Shown here piece after piece: positions 8,272 to 18,182 of a DNA stretch of 64,000 nucleotides. The DNA comes from an uncultured Flavobacteriaceae bacterium (lineage in GTDB: Bacteria > Bacteroidota > Bacteroidia > Flavobacteriales > Flavobacteriaceae). The first letter of the stretch is position 1; every line of letters starts with the position of its first letter. The notes beneath the pieces are model-generated. The model was not told the DNA's origin. It made no database searches and saw only the letters and a program-made list of their open reading frames with translations. Location: positions 124,001 through 188,000 of the forward strand of contig CANNAC010000005.1 in the NCBI GenBank assembly GCA_947502495.1, written 5' to 3'. The translations under genes were made by a program, and so were the position numbers.

Positions 8272-10029
8272 TTATAATTTCTTACCTGTCATTTCTCTTC
8301 CTCCTTGTAAAAGCGTTACACTTTCTATTTCTCCTGCTGCATTTTTATTAAACGTTAATTGTGCCGCAACTACCTTTAAATAAAATACGTTATCCGATTT
8401 TGCAAAAATATCAAAAACGGGTTGTCCGGTTGCTTGGGTTTTTAGTTGGGTTCCTTCTTTTATAATTTCGATTATAAATTCTGGCATTAATTCGTATTTA
8501 CCAACATAACTTTGTAAAATGTCTTCTGCCACAACAACTTCCTTCTCTAAATCGGAAACATCTGCTCCTAGCTTCTTTAAAAAATCAATACCGTTTTGAT
8601 TATTTGGGTTCATTTCTACTGACTTTCTATAGTTTTCAATCGCTAATTCCTTGTTTCCTTTGGTCATTAAAGCTTCCGCATAACTGTCATATGCATTAAA
8701 TGATTTTGGAAAAGCATCTACAATAATTTTAAAAACGGTAACCGCTTGATCTACTTTTTCAGATTGTAATAATTGATAGCCAACACTATTCATATCGCTT
8801 TCGCTTAAATGATAATCACTAGAAGATTTAATTGTATTATAGTATTCTACTGCGGCATCTATCCCTTTAGAATCTATCGCATTTGCAAAAGCAGTTGCTA
8901 CCGATTTTTTAGGAAAATCGTACGATTTATTATATAAAATACCGCGAATAGCTTCGGCCATATCATTCAGTGGAGCGCCACCTGTATTATTTAAGAGTAC
9001 AATTAAAGATTTATCGGATGGTGCTCTAGAAATCAAAGTATTAAATCCGTTAATTCCGCCACCATGACTTATGGTTTCGATGGTTTCTTCGGTGTTTCCA
9101 ATAGCCTCACTACCAATAAACCAACCATAGCCATAATGTCCCTTTCCGGCTTTAATATGTTCTCCAAAAAACAAATCCATAGATTCTTTAGAAAGTAATT
9201 TATTGGTATATAAAGCTTGATCCCAAAGATATAAGTCTTCCGCAGTAGCGTACAAAGATCCCGCAGCATACGGAATAGACATGTCTAAATAACTAGAATT
9301 TACAAATCCATCGCCCTTTTTCTCATAACCTGTTGCTCTATTTTTTAAAATGTTTGCATGATGATCAAATCCGGAACCTTTCATATTTAAAGGTGTGAAT
9401 ATCTTTTCTTGCAACATTTGCTCGTATGTTTTTCCTGAAATTTCTTCAATTAAAACACCTAAAAGAAAATAACCAGAATTACTATAGCTAAATCTTTCTC
9501 CTGGAGCGAAATCTAAATCCATTTCAGAAAACTCTTTTACAAACGCCGTTGGTGTATACGGATCTCTACTTTTATTTTTGAAAAAATCTGGAAAGGATGT
9601 GTAGTTAGGGATTCCGGAAGTATGCGTTAATAGGTGATGCGTGGTAATTTTATCGCCATTTGCTTTTGGGTAGTCCGGAAGGTACTTTGTTATAGGAGCT
9701 TGTAAGTCTATTTTACCAGCTTCTGCTAATTGCAGAATTAACATGCCTGTAAATTGCTTGCTAATCGAACCTAATCTGTGTTTGGTATCTGGGGCATTTG
9801 GAATATCCCATTCCATATTAGCAAACCCGAAGCCTTTTTTGTAGATAACCTTTCCTTTTTCTGCGATTAAAACAGAACCATTAAAGGTTTTGTAGGCTGT
9901 GTAGGTATTAATTAACTTGGTTACTTGGGCTTCTTTAACTTGTCCGAAAGTTACTTGGACAAAAAATAATAATGCTAATACGATAAAAGCACTGGTTTTA
10001 CGAGAATGGTGTTTTGATTGTTTTTTCAT
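8272..10029 (-). CDS. secreted serine hydrolase of the class C beta-lactamase fold with TPR region
   Basis: The 585-residue protein starts with a Sec signal peptide (about residues 1-29, ending VTFGQ). A beta-lactamase/esterase domain (about 35-365) follows: SISK at 88-91 supplies the Ser/Lys pair, YSN at 182-184 is the second motif, and SHGGG near 320 is the third. Residues about 375-490 carry helical TPR-like repeats (YDSYAEALMTKGNKELAIENYR). A short C-terminal beta domain (about 500-585) completes it. This family includes peptidases and esterases acting on periplasmic peptides or esters; true beta-lactam resistance is unlikely. It stands alone between terminator and promoter regions. Confidence 0.88.
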   Translation of the reverse strand: MKKQSKHHSRKTSAFIVLALLFFVQVTFGQVKEAQVTKLINTYTAYKTFNGSVLIAEKGKVIYKKGFGFANMEWDIPNAPDTKHRLGSISKQFTGMLILQLAEAGKIDLQAPITKYLPDYPKANGDKITTHHLLTHTSGIPNYTSFPDFFKNKSRDPYTPTAFVKEFSEMDLDFAPGERFSYSNSGYFLLGVLIEEISGKTYEQMLQEKIFTPLNMKGSGFDHHANILKNRATGYEKKGDGFVNSSYLDMSIPYAAGSLYATAEDLYLWDQALYTNKLLSKESMDLFFGEHIKAGKGHYGYGWFIGSEAIGNTEETIETISHGGGINGFNTLISRAPSDKSLIVLLNNTGGAPLNDMAEAIRGILYNKSYDFPKKSVATAFANAIDSKGIDAAVEYYNTIKSSSDYHLSESDMNSVGYQLLQSEKVDQAVTVFKIIVDAFPKSFNAYDSYAEALMTKGNKELAIENYRKSVEMNPNNQNGIDFLKKLGADVSDLEKEVVVAEDILQSYVGKYELMPEFIIEIIKEGTQLKTQATGQPVFDIFAKSDNVFYLKVVAAQLTFNKNAAGEIESVTLLQGGREMTGKKL

Positions 10030-10159
10030 GATGATAGTTTTTGATTGATTAAAAATATAGGACGACTAACAGTACCAATAAGTTACAACAAAAACGAAAC
10101 ATTTTTTTGAAACACGGACTTTATCTGAAAGAAATCCGTTCCAAGGCATTCTTAATTTT

Positions 10160-10187
10160 TTGGTTTAAACTTAAAATAGCATCTTTG
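10160..10187 (+). promoter_or_regulatory. candidate promoter of the transglutaminase-like gene
   Basis: TTG at 10160-10162 and CATCTTTG at 10180-10187 are separated by 17 bases, one mismatch from the TAnnTTTG -7 element with a -33 TTG. The TTG start codon follows 17 bases later. Confidence 0.4.
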
Positions 10188-10204
10188 CTTTTAAAACCTA
10201 TACT

Positions 10205-12268
10205 TTGAAAAACATACTTACCCTACTATTTTTAGTCTTTTTCTGCAACAACGCTATTTCCCAAATAAAAGTTATAACGAAAGAAAATCCTTCCTGGTTA
10301 ATTCATCAAGACTATAGTACAACACCAAATATAAATTATGATGATTTATCGGATGGTACTTTAATGTTACTTGCAGATTATCAAGTACACATACCAACAC
10401 AGCAATATTACTATAGGTTTACGACTAAAATAACAGATAATGTTGGTATACAATCTGCTTCCAATATAAATGTATCTTATGACCCATTATATCAAAAATT
10501 AATCTTTCATAAGCTAACCATAACTAGAGATAACCAAATTATAAATAAATTGAACGCCAATGATTTTCAAGTTATTAGAAGAGAATTAAATGCGGAGAAT
10601 TATTTATATGATGGTTCTCTTAGTGCTATGATTAATTTATCGGATGTAAGAACCAATGATATTATAGATTGCAGCTATTCTATTATTGGGTTTAATCCTA
10701 TACATAATAACAAATACAGTGATATCTTTTATTTAAATGATAATGTACCAATAGGAAAAATTCATGTGGCATTATTCACAAAAAACGATATAAATTATAA
10801 AACCATTAATACAGATATTCAACCAGAAATAAGCGTTAAAAATGGTTTAAACAATTACCAATGGACTGTTAACACACCTGAAAAATTTGATTATGAAGAT
10901 GCCATTCCAGCCTGGAAAATGACCTATCCTACTCTTGTGATTAGTGATTATGAAAGCTGGGAAGAAGTTGTTCATTGGGGAAATAACACCTATAATTCTA
11001 ATTACAAAATAGACAAAGCACTAGCATTAGAAATAAGTGGAATAGGTAAAAAATATAAAACTGAAGGCCAAAAAATTAAAGCCATTTTAAATTTTGTTCA
11101 AAATGACATCAGATATTTAGGCTATGAACTTGGCATAGGAAGCTATAAGCCTAACAATCCTAATAAAGTTTTTAAGCAACGATTTGGTGACTGTAAAGAT
11201 AAAAGTTTGCTAATGGTTACTATGCTGAATCAGTTAGGAATTGAGTCGTACCCAATGCTTTTAAATACCTATTTAAAACATACTATTAAGGAAGAGCTTT
11301 TGCCTTCTCCTATCTTTTTTGACCATTGTGTAGTAAAAGTTATCGATGCCGCAGAAAACATTTTATATTATGATCCTACTTCTACAAATCAAGGAGGAAC
11401 TTTTAAAAACACGCATTTCCCTAATTATGAGTTTGGTTTAGTTCTAAAACCAGGAGTTACCGATTTTGATACTATAATTTCTAAATCTTCTAATACGGTT
11501 ACTACCAATGAAGAATACATACTGGAAGATATAAATAAAGGAGCTGTATTAAATGTAGTTACAACATATACCGATGGTGAAGCGGATAATATGCGGAATT
11601 ATTTTAAAAATAACGGCATAAATTCGATTTCTAAGGAATATGAGGATTTTTATTCTAATTATTATTTTAATATTAAATCGACCAAAATTCCGGAGTTTAC
11701 AGATAATTTAATAGATAACGAATTCACCACTTTTGAAGCGTATAAAATGGATAGTATTTGGAGTCCTATGCAATTTAAAGAAGACCATATTTCTGCCACT
11801 TTTACTCCAGCAAGTCTTATTGGTTTATTATACATCCCAACAAAGGAAAACAGAAAATATGAAGTAGACTTAGTCTATCCGGTTTCTAGACAACATAATT
11901 TCAAAATAAAACTTCCTGAACCATGGCATATTGAAAATATGAATGAATTAGTAAGTTCGGATATTTTTTATTACGACTGGGAAGTGAAATACAATAAAAA
12001 GAAAAATGAAGTAGATGTTAAGTCATACCTAAAAATTCAGAATAGCTATATAAAACCAAATGAATTTAAGCAATATCAAAACGATATAAACAAGGCTGAT
12101 AAATCTTTTGGATTTACTCTTTTTATACCCAAAGATGAGATTAACTCCAATGCTTCTTCTATAAACCCAATGTCAAATAATGTATTTAAGTTCCTGTTTT
12201 TCTGGCTTATTCTAGCTATACTAACCGTACTAATTATTTGGTTTTACTATAAACGTAAAAAGAATTAA
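10205..12268 (+). CDS. DUF3857/transglutaminase-like membrane-anchored protein
   Basis: A 687-residue protein with signal peptide (about 1-19, ending NAISQ), an N-terminal DUF3857-type beta region, and a central transglutaminase-like domain. The catalytic triad is visible as Cys330 in FGDCKDKS, His374 in FFDHCVV and Asp390 in YYDPTS. A C-terminal membrane helix (about 660-682) is followed by KRKKN. The start is TTG at 10205; no ATG exists upstream in frame and the signal peptide begins right there. Such proteins are common in Bacteroidota and probably act on periplasmic proteins or peptides; the substrate is unknown. It is convergent with the next gene, with only 6 bases between stops. Confidence 0.87.
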   Translation: MKNILTLLFLVFFCNNAISQIKVITKENPSWLIHQDYSTTPNINYDDLSDGTLMLLADYQVHIPTQQYYYRFTTKITDNVGIQSASNINVSYDPLYQKLIFHKLTITRDNQIINKLNANDFQVIRRELNAENYLYDGSLSAMINLSDVRTNDIIDCSYSIIGFNPIHNNKYSDIFYLNDNVPIGKIHVALFTKNDINYKTINTDIQPEISVKNGLNNYQWTVNTPEKFDYEDAIPAWKMTYPTLVISDYESWEEVVHWGNNTYNSNYKIDKALALEISGIGKKYKTEGQKIKAILNFVQNDIRYLGYELGIGSYKPNNPNKVFKQRFGDCKDKSLLMVTMLNQLGIESYPMLLNTYLKHTIKEELLPSPIFFDHCVVKVIDAAENILYYDPTSTNQGGTFKNTHFPNYEFGLVLKPGVTDFDTIISKSSNTVTTNEEYILEDINKGAVLNVVTTYTDGEADNMRNYFKNNGINSISKEYEDFYSNYYFNIKSTKIPEFTDNLIDNEFTTFEAYKMDSIWSPMQFKEDHISATFTPASLIGLLYIPTKENRKYEVDLVYPVSRQHNFKIKLPEPWHIENMNELVSSDIFYYDWEVKYNKKKNEVDVKSYLKIQNSYIKPNEFKQYQNDINKADKSFGFTLFIPKDEINSNASSINPMSNNVFKFLFFWLILAILTVLIIWFYYKRKKN

Positions 12269-12274
12269 TTTTAA

Positions 12275-13222
12275 TTAATGCGTCAAATTTCTAACAATAT
12301 CTATAGTCGGTAAAATCTCTTTCGTGTATTCTATACTTGGTCCTGCTACCCAAACGGTTTTGTAGGTCGCTTTTGTTGCAGCATTTTCTGCAGCTTTCAT
12401 ACCAATAGAAAAACGAACCATTTTAACCCATTTTTTTAATTTCTTATTTTTATTTAAAACGGTTTCTAACCACGTTTGCTTTGTTCCTATTTTCTCTACG
12501 TAAGGTGTATTGATAACAGTACATGGCGTTCCAGAAATGCGTTCTGTCATTACAATATCTTTCTCTCCATAATCTACACAAGCTTGTTTATACTCTTGCG
12601 TTACTCCTGCTTCTATAGACGCGATAAACGGACTACCAACAGAAACTCCAGATGCACCATAACTTAACATGGTATCGATATCTGCTTTACAACCAACGCC
12701 ACCTGCAGAAATTACAGGAATATGTAATGCCTTACTTAATTGATTGGTTAATGCTTCGGGAGATAAATTACCTCTATGTCCGCCAGCCTGGTTGTTCACC
12801 GCAATTGCAGCATCTGCGCCTAATTCCTCTACTTTTTTCGCAAAACGCAAATCGGTAACATCACAAAAAACTTTTATACCCGCTTTGTGTGCTTGATTTA
12901 TGGTTTCCTCTGGGCTACCTAAAGAAGTGATAATAAAATCACAACCTTCTTCGCAAATCACGCGTAATTGTTCTTTGTATTTTATGTTTGATTTATTTAC
13001 AATTAAATTAAAACCAAAAGAACCACCTTCTACTTTATTCGCTTTTAATTCTTTTAAAGAAGCTCTTAACTCTTCTAAAGTTCTATAATTAAGTGCTGGA
13101 ATACAACCTGCAATACCTCCTTTCATGGCTTCTGTTACCATGGCAACATTAGAGACCAAAAACATTGGCGCTTGAATTATTGGGTACTTTATATCTAAGA
13201 GTTGTGTAAGTTTGGTTTCCAT
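12275..13222 (-). CDS. NAD(P)H-dependent flavin oxidoreductase, nitronate monooxygenase-like
   Basis: A TIM-barrel FMN enzyme of the 2-nitropropane dioxygenase/nitronate monooxygenase family, also related to FabK. Features are YPIIQAPM near the N-terminus, AGCIPALNYRT, NNQAGGHRG (the loop with the catalytic His) and the phosphate-binding ISAGGVG and GASGVSVGSPF. I chose the ATG at 13222 (METKLTQ), giving 315 residues, over the upstream TTG at 13237, because it begins right before the conserved KYPIIQAPM region. It oxidises nitronates or reduces quinones/enoyl groups; which is unclear. A 28-base palindrome lies about 100 bases upstream. Confidence 0.85.
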   Translation of the reverse strand: METKLTQLLDIKYPIIQAPMFLVSNVAMVTEAMKGGIAGCIPALNYRTLEELRASLKELKANKVEGGSFGFNLIVNKSNIKYKEQLRVICEEGCDFIITSLGSPEETINQAHKAGIKVFCDVTDLRFAKKVEELGADAAIAVNNQAGGHRGNLSPEALTNQLSKALHIPVISAGGVGCKADIDTMLSYGASGVSVGSPFIASIEAGVTQEYKQACVDYGEKDIVMTERISGTPCTVINTPYVEKIGTKQTWLETVLNKNKKLKKWVKMVRFSIGMKAAENAATKATYKTVWVAGPSIEYTKEILPTIDIVRNLTH

Positions 13223-13324
13223 ATCTATTTCCCACAAAAGTGGTTGTCTTATTATATTAAACTGAAAATTTTATTCGTACAATTCGGCACAAAGGTTTAG
13301 GAATTGTCTCGCAAATATAATAAT

Positions 13325-13352
13325 AAATAAACTATGCATGCATAGTTTATTT
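13325..13352. promoter_or_regulatory. 28-base perfect palindrome, candidate operator
   Basis: The sequence is perfectly self-complementary about a centre between 13338 and 13339. Each half is AAATAAACTATGCA and its complement, with core ATGCATGCAT. It lies 103 bases upstream of the flavin oxidoreductase start and downstream of dnaK. With no loop and no following T-run it looks more like a dimeric regulator site than a terminator. The cognate regulator is not in the window. Confidence 0.55.
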
Positions 13353-13371
13353 TGATTTATATAAAAGCAAA

Positions 13372-13403
13372 AAAAACGCAATCCAATGAAGGATTGCGTT
13401 TTT
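13372..13403 (-). terminator. terminator of dnaK
   Basis: AAAAACGCAATCC (13372-13384) pairs perfectly with GGATTGCGTTTTT (13391-13403) around a 6-base loop. Read on the minus strand it ends in a run of T about 50 bases past the dnaK stop codon. Confidence 0.85.
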
Positions 13404-13414
13404 CAATTTTTATG

Positions 13415-13443
13415 ATGAGATACTGAAACGAGTTCAGCATGAC
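13415..13443. repeat. dispersed flavobacterial repeat fragment
   Basis: The bases around GAGATACTGAAACGAGTTCAGCATGACA resemble the dispersed GAGATCCTGAAACGAGTTCAGGATGACA-type repeat frequent in Flavobacteriaceae intergenic DNA (recalled from general knowledge, not searched). It contains the short inverted pair CTGAA/TTCAG and lies between the dnaK stop codon and its terminator. Confidence 0.4.
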
Positions 13444-13454
13444 AACATGATGTA

Positions 13455-15359
13455 TTATTTCACTTCTTCGAAGTCTACGTCTTCTACGTCGCTTTCTTCT
13501 TTTGAATCTGTTCCAGCGTTTGCATCTGGGCCAGCATCTGCTCCACCTTGCGCTTCTGCTTGTGCTTTATACATTTCTTCACTAGCAACTTTCCAAGCTT
13601 CGTTTAAAGTATCTAAAGCTGGAGAAATTACCGCTACATCTTTAGTTTCATACGCTTTTTTAAGTTCTTCTAAAGCTGCTTCCACTGGTGCTTTTTTATC
13701 TTCTGATATTTTATCACCAAATTCTTTTAATTGTTTTTCCGTTTGGAAAATCATAGAATCCGCTTCATTCAATTTTTGAGCGTTTTCTGCTGCTTTAGCA
13801 TCTGCTTCTGCATTTTCTTCTGCATCTGCTTTCATTTTCTTAATTTCTTCTTCTGTTAATCCAGAAGATGCTTCAATACGAATATCTTGTGTCTTACCAG
13901 TAGCTTTATCTCCTGCAGAAACTTTAATAATTCCGTTTGCATCAATATCAAATGTTACTTCAATTTGAGGAGTACCACGTTGTGCTGGTGGAATTCCGTC
14001 TAAATGAAAACGTCCAATAGTATTATTATCTGCAGCCATAGATCTTTCTCCTTGTAGTACATGAATTTCTACCGAAGGTTGGTTATCTGCTGCTGTTGAG
14101 AACACTTGACTTTTCTTAGTTGGAATCGTAGTATTTGCTTCAATAAGTTTTGTCATTACATTACCCATTGTTTCAATACCAAGAGATAAAGGTGTTACAT
14201 CTAAAAGTAATACATCTTTAACATCTCCAGATAAAACACCACCTTGAATTCCTGCTCCTAAAGAAACAACTTCATCAGGATTTACACCTTTACTTGGTGT
14301 TTTTCCGAAGAATTTCTCTACTGCTTCTTGTACTGCTGGAATACGTGTTGATCCACCAACAAGAATAACTTCGTCAATATCAGATTTTGATAAACCTGCT
14401 GCTTTTAAAGCAGTTTGACAAGGCTCAATAGTACGTTTTACTAAATCGTCAATTAATTGCTCAAATTTAGCTTTCGTTAATGTTCTAACTAAGTGTTTAG
14501 GTCCTGAAGCAGTAGCTGTAACGTAAGGTAAATTAATCTCCGTTTGTGCAGAAGATGATAATTCAATCTTCGCTTTTTCTGAAGCTTCTTTAATACGTTG
14601 TAAAGCCATTGGGTCTTTACGTAAGTCAATACCTTCTTCCGAATTAAATTCGTCTGCTAACCAATCAATAATTTTTTGATCTACATCATCTCCACCTAAA
14701 TGCGTATCTCCATCTGTAGAAAGTACTTCAAATACACCATCTCCTAATTCTAAGATAGATACATCATGTGTTCCTCCTCCAAAATCAAATACTACTATTT
14801 TTTGGTCTGTTCCTTTTTTGTCCATACCATAAGCTAAAGCTGCTGCTGTAGGCTCGTTGATAATACGACGTACTTTTAAACCTGCAATTTCACCAGCTTC
14901 TTTAGTCGCTTGACGTTGTGCATCGTTAAAATAAGCTGGAACAGTAATTACTGCTTCTGTTACATCTGTACCTAAATAATCTTCAGCCGTTTTCTTCATT
15001 TTTTGAAGAATCATAGCAGATAATTCTTGAGGCGTGTATAAACGACCATCAATATCTACACGAGGTGTATCATTATCTCCTTTTACCACTTTGTATGGTA
15101 CACGTTCTGCTTCTTTTTTAGAATCAGAATACTTGTTACCCATAAAACGTTTAATAGAATAAACCGTTTTTGTAGGGTTTGTAACTGCTTGACGTTTTGC
15201 TGGATCACCAACTTTAATTTCACCGCCTTCTACAAAAGCGATAACGGATGGTGTTGTTCTTTTACCTTCCGCGTTTGGGATTACAACTGGTTCGTTACCT
15301 TCCATTACAGAAACGCAAGAGTTTGTTGTTCCTAAATCGATTCCAATAATTTTACTCAT
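13455..15359 (-). CDS. dnaK: molecular chaperone DnaK (Hsp70)
   Basis: Full-length 634-residue Hsp70. The N-terminal ATPase domain starts [18 protein letters not shown] and contains [27 protein letters not shown] and [10 protein letters not shown]. The substrate domain has [13 protein letters not shown], and the helical lid ends in an acidic [10 protein letters not shown] tail, as in bacterial DnaK. It folds nascent and stress-denatured proteins with DnaJ and GrpE, neither of which is nearby. No CIRCE element was found upstream, but a short inverted repeat is present at 15464-15484. The gene stands alone with its own terminator. Confidence 0.98.
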   Translation of the reverse strand: MSKIIGIDLGTTNSCVSVMEGNEPVVIPNAEGKRTTPSVIAFVEGGEIKVGDPAKRQAVTNPTKTVYSIKRFMGNKYSDSKKEAERVPYKVVKGDNDTPRVDIDGRLYTPQELSAMILQKMKKTAEDYLGTDVTEAVITVPAYFNDAQRQATKEAGEIAGLKVRRIINEPTAAALAYGMDKKGTDQKIVVFDFGGGTHDVSILELGDGVFEVLSTDGDTHLGGDDVDQKIIDWLADEFNSEEGIDLRKDPMALQRIKEASEKAKIELSSSAQTEINLPYVTATASGPKHLVRTLTKAKFEQLIDDLVKRTIEPCQTALKAAGLSKSDIDEVILVGGSTRIPAVQEAVEKFFGKTPSKGVNPDEVVSLGAGIQGGVLSGDVKDVLLLDVTPLSLGIETMGNVMTKLIEANTTIPTKKSQVFSTAADNQPSVEIHVLQGERSMAADNNTIGRFHLDGIPPAQRGTPQIEVTFDIDANGIIKVSAGDKATGKTQDIRIEASSGLTEEEIKKMKADAEENAEADAKAAENAQKLNEADSMIFQTEKQLKEFGDKISEDKKAPVEAALEELKKAYETKDVAVISPALDTLNEAWKVASEEMYKAQAEAQGGADAGPDANAGTDSKEESDVEDVDFEEVK

Positions 15360-15463
15360 AATTTTAATATTTGTTTATACAGATTTCCGTTTTCACAGAA
15401 ACTTTGGTGTTGAAATTTATTTTTTAAATCATAATGTAATAGTCAATGATTATGCCAATACAA

Positions 15464-15484
15464 TATGACTGACACGATGTCATA
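15464..15484. promoter_or_regulatory. inverted repeat upstream of dnaK
   Basis: TATGAC (15464-15469) and GTCATA (15479-15484) form outer arms, and TGACA CGA TGTCA (15470-15482) forms a second overlapping dyad. It lies about 105 bases upstream of the dnaK ATG in the gap shared with the divergent lipoprotein gene. It may be a heat-shock control site or serve the other gene. Weak evidence only. Confidence 0.35.
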
Positions 15485-15564
15485 AAATTGTTAAATCCTT
15501 TTATTTATAATTTTTTAACAAGTAATATTAAAAGCTATTTGTAACTTTAAGCAAAAATTGAATT

Positions 15565-16041
15565 ATGAAAAAAATTGTATCGGTATTATTTGTGTTTGCA
15601 TTATTATTAACTTCTTGTCAAGGAGAAGATGGAGAAGATGGTGGTATTTTTCTAGGTAAATCTTTTGAAAGAACGATTAATTTAGTCGCTACAAACAATT
15701 ATCAACAAACCGTAGAAATCCCTTTGAGTATTGACTTGTATGATACAGATATGGTTTTAGTTTATCGTCTTTTAGGTCAATCTGGTGGATATGATATATG
15801 GAAACCCCTTCCTGAAACTGTTTATACTAATTTTGGTGTCGAATTTCAATATAACTTTGAACACAATTTTGATTTTGTAACCATTTTTATAGATGCACCT
15901 TCCACATTTAATTATAACAATTTACTTTCTGGTGACACTTTAGACCAAACTTTTAGAATAGTTGTATTGCCTGTCGATTTTGTAAACAGTAAAAACATCG
16001 ATGTTACTAATTATTATGACGTTATAAAATATACAAAATAA
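15565..16041 (+). CDS. hypothetical lipoprotein
   Basis: A 158-residue protein with a lipoprotein signal peptide; the lipobox LLTSC places the lipidated Cys at position 18. A short acidic-glycine linker (QGEDGEDGG) follows and then a beta-rich domain of about 130 residues with no family I recognise. Proteins of this shape are frequent in Flavobacteriaceae as cell-surface lipoproteins. It is divergent from dnaK and followed by sdaA 136 bases later, so no operon partner is evident. Confidence 0.8.
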   Translation: MKKIVSVLFVFALLLTSCQGEDGEDGGIFLGKSFERTINLVATNNYQQTVEIPLSIDLYDTDMVLVYRLLGQSGGYDIWKPLPETVYTNFGVEFQYNFEHNFDFVTIFIDAPSTFNYNNLLSGDTLDQTFRIVVLPVDFVNSKNIDVTNYYDVIKYTK

Positions 16042-16144
16042 AATCTGCCATAATAGATAATTTAATATTGCTCTAAAACTATATTTATACCTTTCTTTTA
16101 ATAAATATAAGCCATATTCTATAAGTAACTTCTATAACAAAATG

Positions 16145-16153
16145 TATATTTAC
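16145..16153 (+). promoter_or_regulatory. candidate -7 box of sdaA
   Basis: TATATTTAC, one base from TAnnTTTG, ends 24 bases before the sdaA ATG, the same spacing as the similar box before panB. No matching -33 TTG was seen. Confidence 0.3.
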
Positions 16154-16177
16154 CCCAACTTTAAAAGGTTATAGTAA

Positions 16178-17599
16178 ATGGAATGTATTTCGGTTTTTGA
16201 TATGTTAAAAATAGGTGTTGGTCCTTCTAGTTCCCACACTTTAGGTCCTTGGCGAGCAGCAGAACGTTGGATACTTGAATTAAAAGCAAATAATACTTTT
16301 GACAAGATAGAAGGTATTCAAGTAGATCTTTACGGTTCTTTGTCTTTAACCGGAAAAGGACATGCTACAGATTATGCTGTAATGTTAGGTTTATGTGGAT
16401 TGGATCCAGAAACTATTCCAACGGAAAAAATTCCAGAAATCATTTCTGCCATTAAGGAAACGAGCACCTTATCTTTTAATGCCGAAAAAACCGTTTCTTT
16501 TAATCCTTCGGAAGACATTACTTTCAACAGAAAGTTTTTACCCTTTCATTCTAACGGAATGGCATTTACGGCAGTAATAGATGGCAAGAAAAAGAAGTCT
16601 ACCTTCTACTCCATTGGTGGTGGTTTTGTGGTTAAAGAAGAACGACGAAACTCAAAACGAAATTTTGAAATAAAATGTTCATTCCCCTATCCTATAGATA
16701 AAGGAACGGAGCTTTTACAATTTTGTAAAAACTTAGGACTACCTATTTCGCAAGTGGTTTTAGAAAATGAAAAATCGATTCGCTCTTCGGAAGAAATCGA
16801 CAAGGAATTGCAGCGTATTTGGGACACCATGTTAGAATGTATGTATCTTGGCTGCCATACCGAAGGGAATCTTCCTGGTGGTTTAAATGTAAGACGTCGT
16901 GCGTATGACATGCATCAAAAGTTAAAAGGCGAAAAACAATATACCACACATGTGGAATGGCTTTATTCCATACGAAATACCGAAGTTAAATTTAGACAAA
17001 TATTAAAATGGGTAAGTTGTTTTGCGCTAGCTGTAAACGAAGTTAACGCATCTTTAGGTCGTGTTGTAACGGCACCTACAAACGGAAGCGCTGGAGTAAT
17101 CCCTGCCGTTTTAATGTATTATCTGGTTATTGAAAACCACGATGGTAATTTTGAAGACATAAAACGTTTTCTATTAGTTGCTGGAGAAATAGGAAGCATC
17201 TTTAAAAAAGGAGCAACTATTAGTGCTGCAATGGGAGGATGTCAAGCAGAAATTGGAGTGAGTTCTGCAATGGCAGCTGGCGCTTTAACCGAATTACTTG
17301 GTGGAACGCCTGAACAGGTTTTAGTAGCTTCGGAAATTGCTATGGAACATCATTTAGGCCTTACCTGTGATCCTATTGGTGGATTAGTACAAATACCTTG
17401 TATAGAACGTAATGCTATGGGAGCAATTAAAGCGATTAATGCAGCAGAATTAGCCTTAGATACCGATCCTAACCATGTAAAAGTTCCCTTTGACAAAGTA
17501 GTAGCTACCATGTGGGAAACTGCCAAAGATATGAATACAAAATATAAAGAAACTAGCGAAGGTGGCTTAGCTGTTAGCGTAAATATGGCAGATTGTTAA
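16178..17599 (+). CDS. sdaA: L-serine ammonia-lyase (iron-sulfur type)
   Basis: A 473-residue single-chain L-serine dehydratase that deaminates serine to pyruvate and ammonia with a 4Fe-4S cluster. The N-terminal beta domain starts [21 protein letters not shown]. The C-terminal alpha domain contains [31 protein letters not shown] and [21 protein letters not shown], which provide the cluster cysteines. Alpha and beta domains are fused, as in Gram-negative and Bacteroidota enzymes. The gene is convergent with the next gene, whose stop codon is adjacent. Confidence 0.95.
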   Translation: MECISVFDMLKIGVGPSSSHTLGPWRAAERWILELKANNTFDKIEGIQVDLYGSLSLTGKGHATDYAVMLGLCGLDPETIPTEKIPEIISAIKETSTLSFNAEKTVSFNPSEDITFNRKFLPFHSNGMAFTAVIDGKKKKSTFYSIGGGFVVKEERRNSKRNFEIKCSFPYPIDKGTELLQFCKNLGLPISQVVLENEKSIRSSEEIDKELQRIWDTMLECMYLGCHTEGNLPGGLNVRRRAYDMHQKLKGEKQYTTHVEWLYSIRNTEVKFRQILKWVSCFALAVNEVNASLGRVVTAPTNGSAGVIPAVLMYYLVIENHDGNFEDIKRFLLVAGEIGSIFKKGATISAAMGGCQAEIGVSSAMAAGALTELLGGTPEQVLVASEIAMEHHLGLTCDPIGGLVQIPCIERNAMGAIKAINAAELALDTDPNHVKVPFDKVVATMWETAKDMNTKYKETSEGGLAVSVNMADC

Positions 17600-17600
17600 A

Positions 17601-18062
17601 CTAATCTTGACAGTCTTCTTTTCTTCTTGTGTCTATTAAATAGGTGATTTTCCATTGTCCGTTATCATGAAACAACTGAAAAGAATTAACACCACAATGG
17701 CTAAAAGTATCATTATACCAAAACGCATAAGGCACCCAAGCATTAGCCATATTACCATCCACTTGGATTTTAAAATCTAATAAACGTTCCTCCCATTTCT
17801 GGTCTGCTGGCCTTGTTGCTATTGCTTTAATTAGTTTGGAAGCCTCTTCGGTTACTAAAATATCTTTTCCTTCCTTATTTTTAAATGCTGTTTGCGTGAT
17901 AAGTTTATCGGTCATTACAGATTTCATTAAAGTAGTATCTCCTTTATGGAAGCCTTCAAAAAAGGTTTCAATGGAATTCTTTACGTCCTCTTGTGGATGG
18001 GTATGTTGCGCTACAATACTTCCTGAAATTATCATTACTAAAAACAGTATCACTCTTGCCAT
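17601..18062 (-). CDS. secreted NTF2/SnoaL-like protein
   Basis: A 153-residue protein with signal peptide (about 1-18, ending GSIVAQ). The mature part has the layout of NTF2-like/DUF4440 proteins: an N-terminal helix VKNSIETFFEGFHKGDTTLMKSVM, then strands with WVPYAFWYNDTFSHCGVNSFQLF and WKITYLIDTRR. Such domains bind small molecules or act as isolated periplasmic proteins in Bacteroidota. There is no catalytic signature. It lies 120 bases from panB in divergent orientation. Confidence 0.75.
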   Translation of the reverse strand: MARVILFLVMIISGSIVAQHTHPQEDVKNSIETFFEGFHKGDTTLMKSVMTDKLITQTAFKNKEGKDILVTEEASKLIKAIATRPADQKWEERLLDFKIQVDGNMANAWVPYAFWYNDTFSHCGVNSFQLFHDNGQWKITYLIDTRRKEDCQD

Positions 18063-18149
18063 ATTCTTAAATTTTAGTCTAAAATAATTGAAGATTAATA
18101 TTTTAAGAGCTCTATAAAGAAAAGTTTAACATTATACACTTAATTTAGT

Positions 18150-18158
18150 ACTTTTACA
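18150..18158 (+). promoter_or_regulatory. candidate -7 box of panB
   Basis: TACTTTTAC, close to TAnnTTTG, 24 bases before the panB ATG. The arrangement is the same as before sdaA, which raises the chance that it is real. Confidence 0.3.
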
Positions 18159-18182
18159 TTCTATCAAATTATACTTAAACAG

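Noticed and set aside
8272..10029. Antibiotic-resistance beta-lactamase
   Set aside because: The SxxK/YxN/HGG fold is shared with esterases and peptidases; the TPR and C-terminal extension argue against a resistance enzyme.
12476..12858. Small plus-strand frames inside the flavin oxidoreductase gene
   Set aside because: They are antisense to a well-supported gene and have no recognisable protein features.
13447..13779. A 110-codon frame opposite the dnaK 3' end
   Set aside because: It is the Ser/Ala-rich mirror of the acidic, Ala-rich DnaK tail and not a separate gene.
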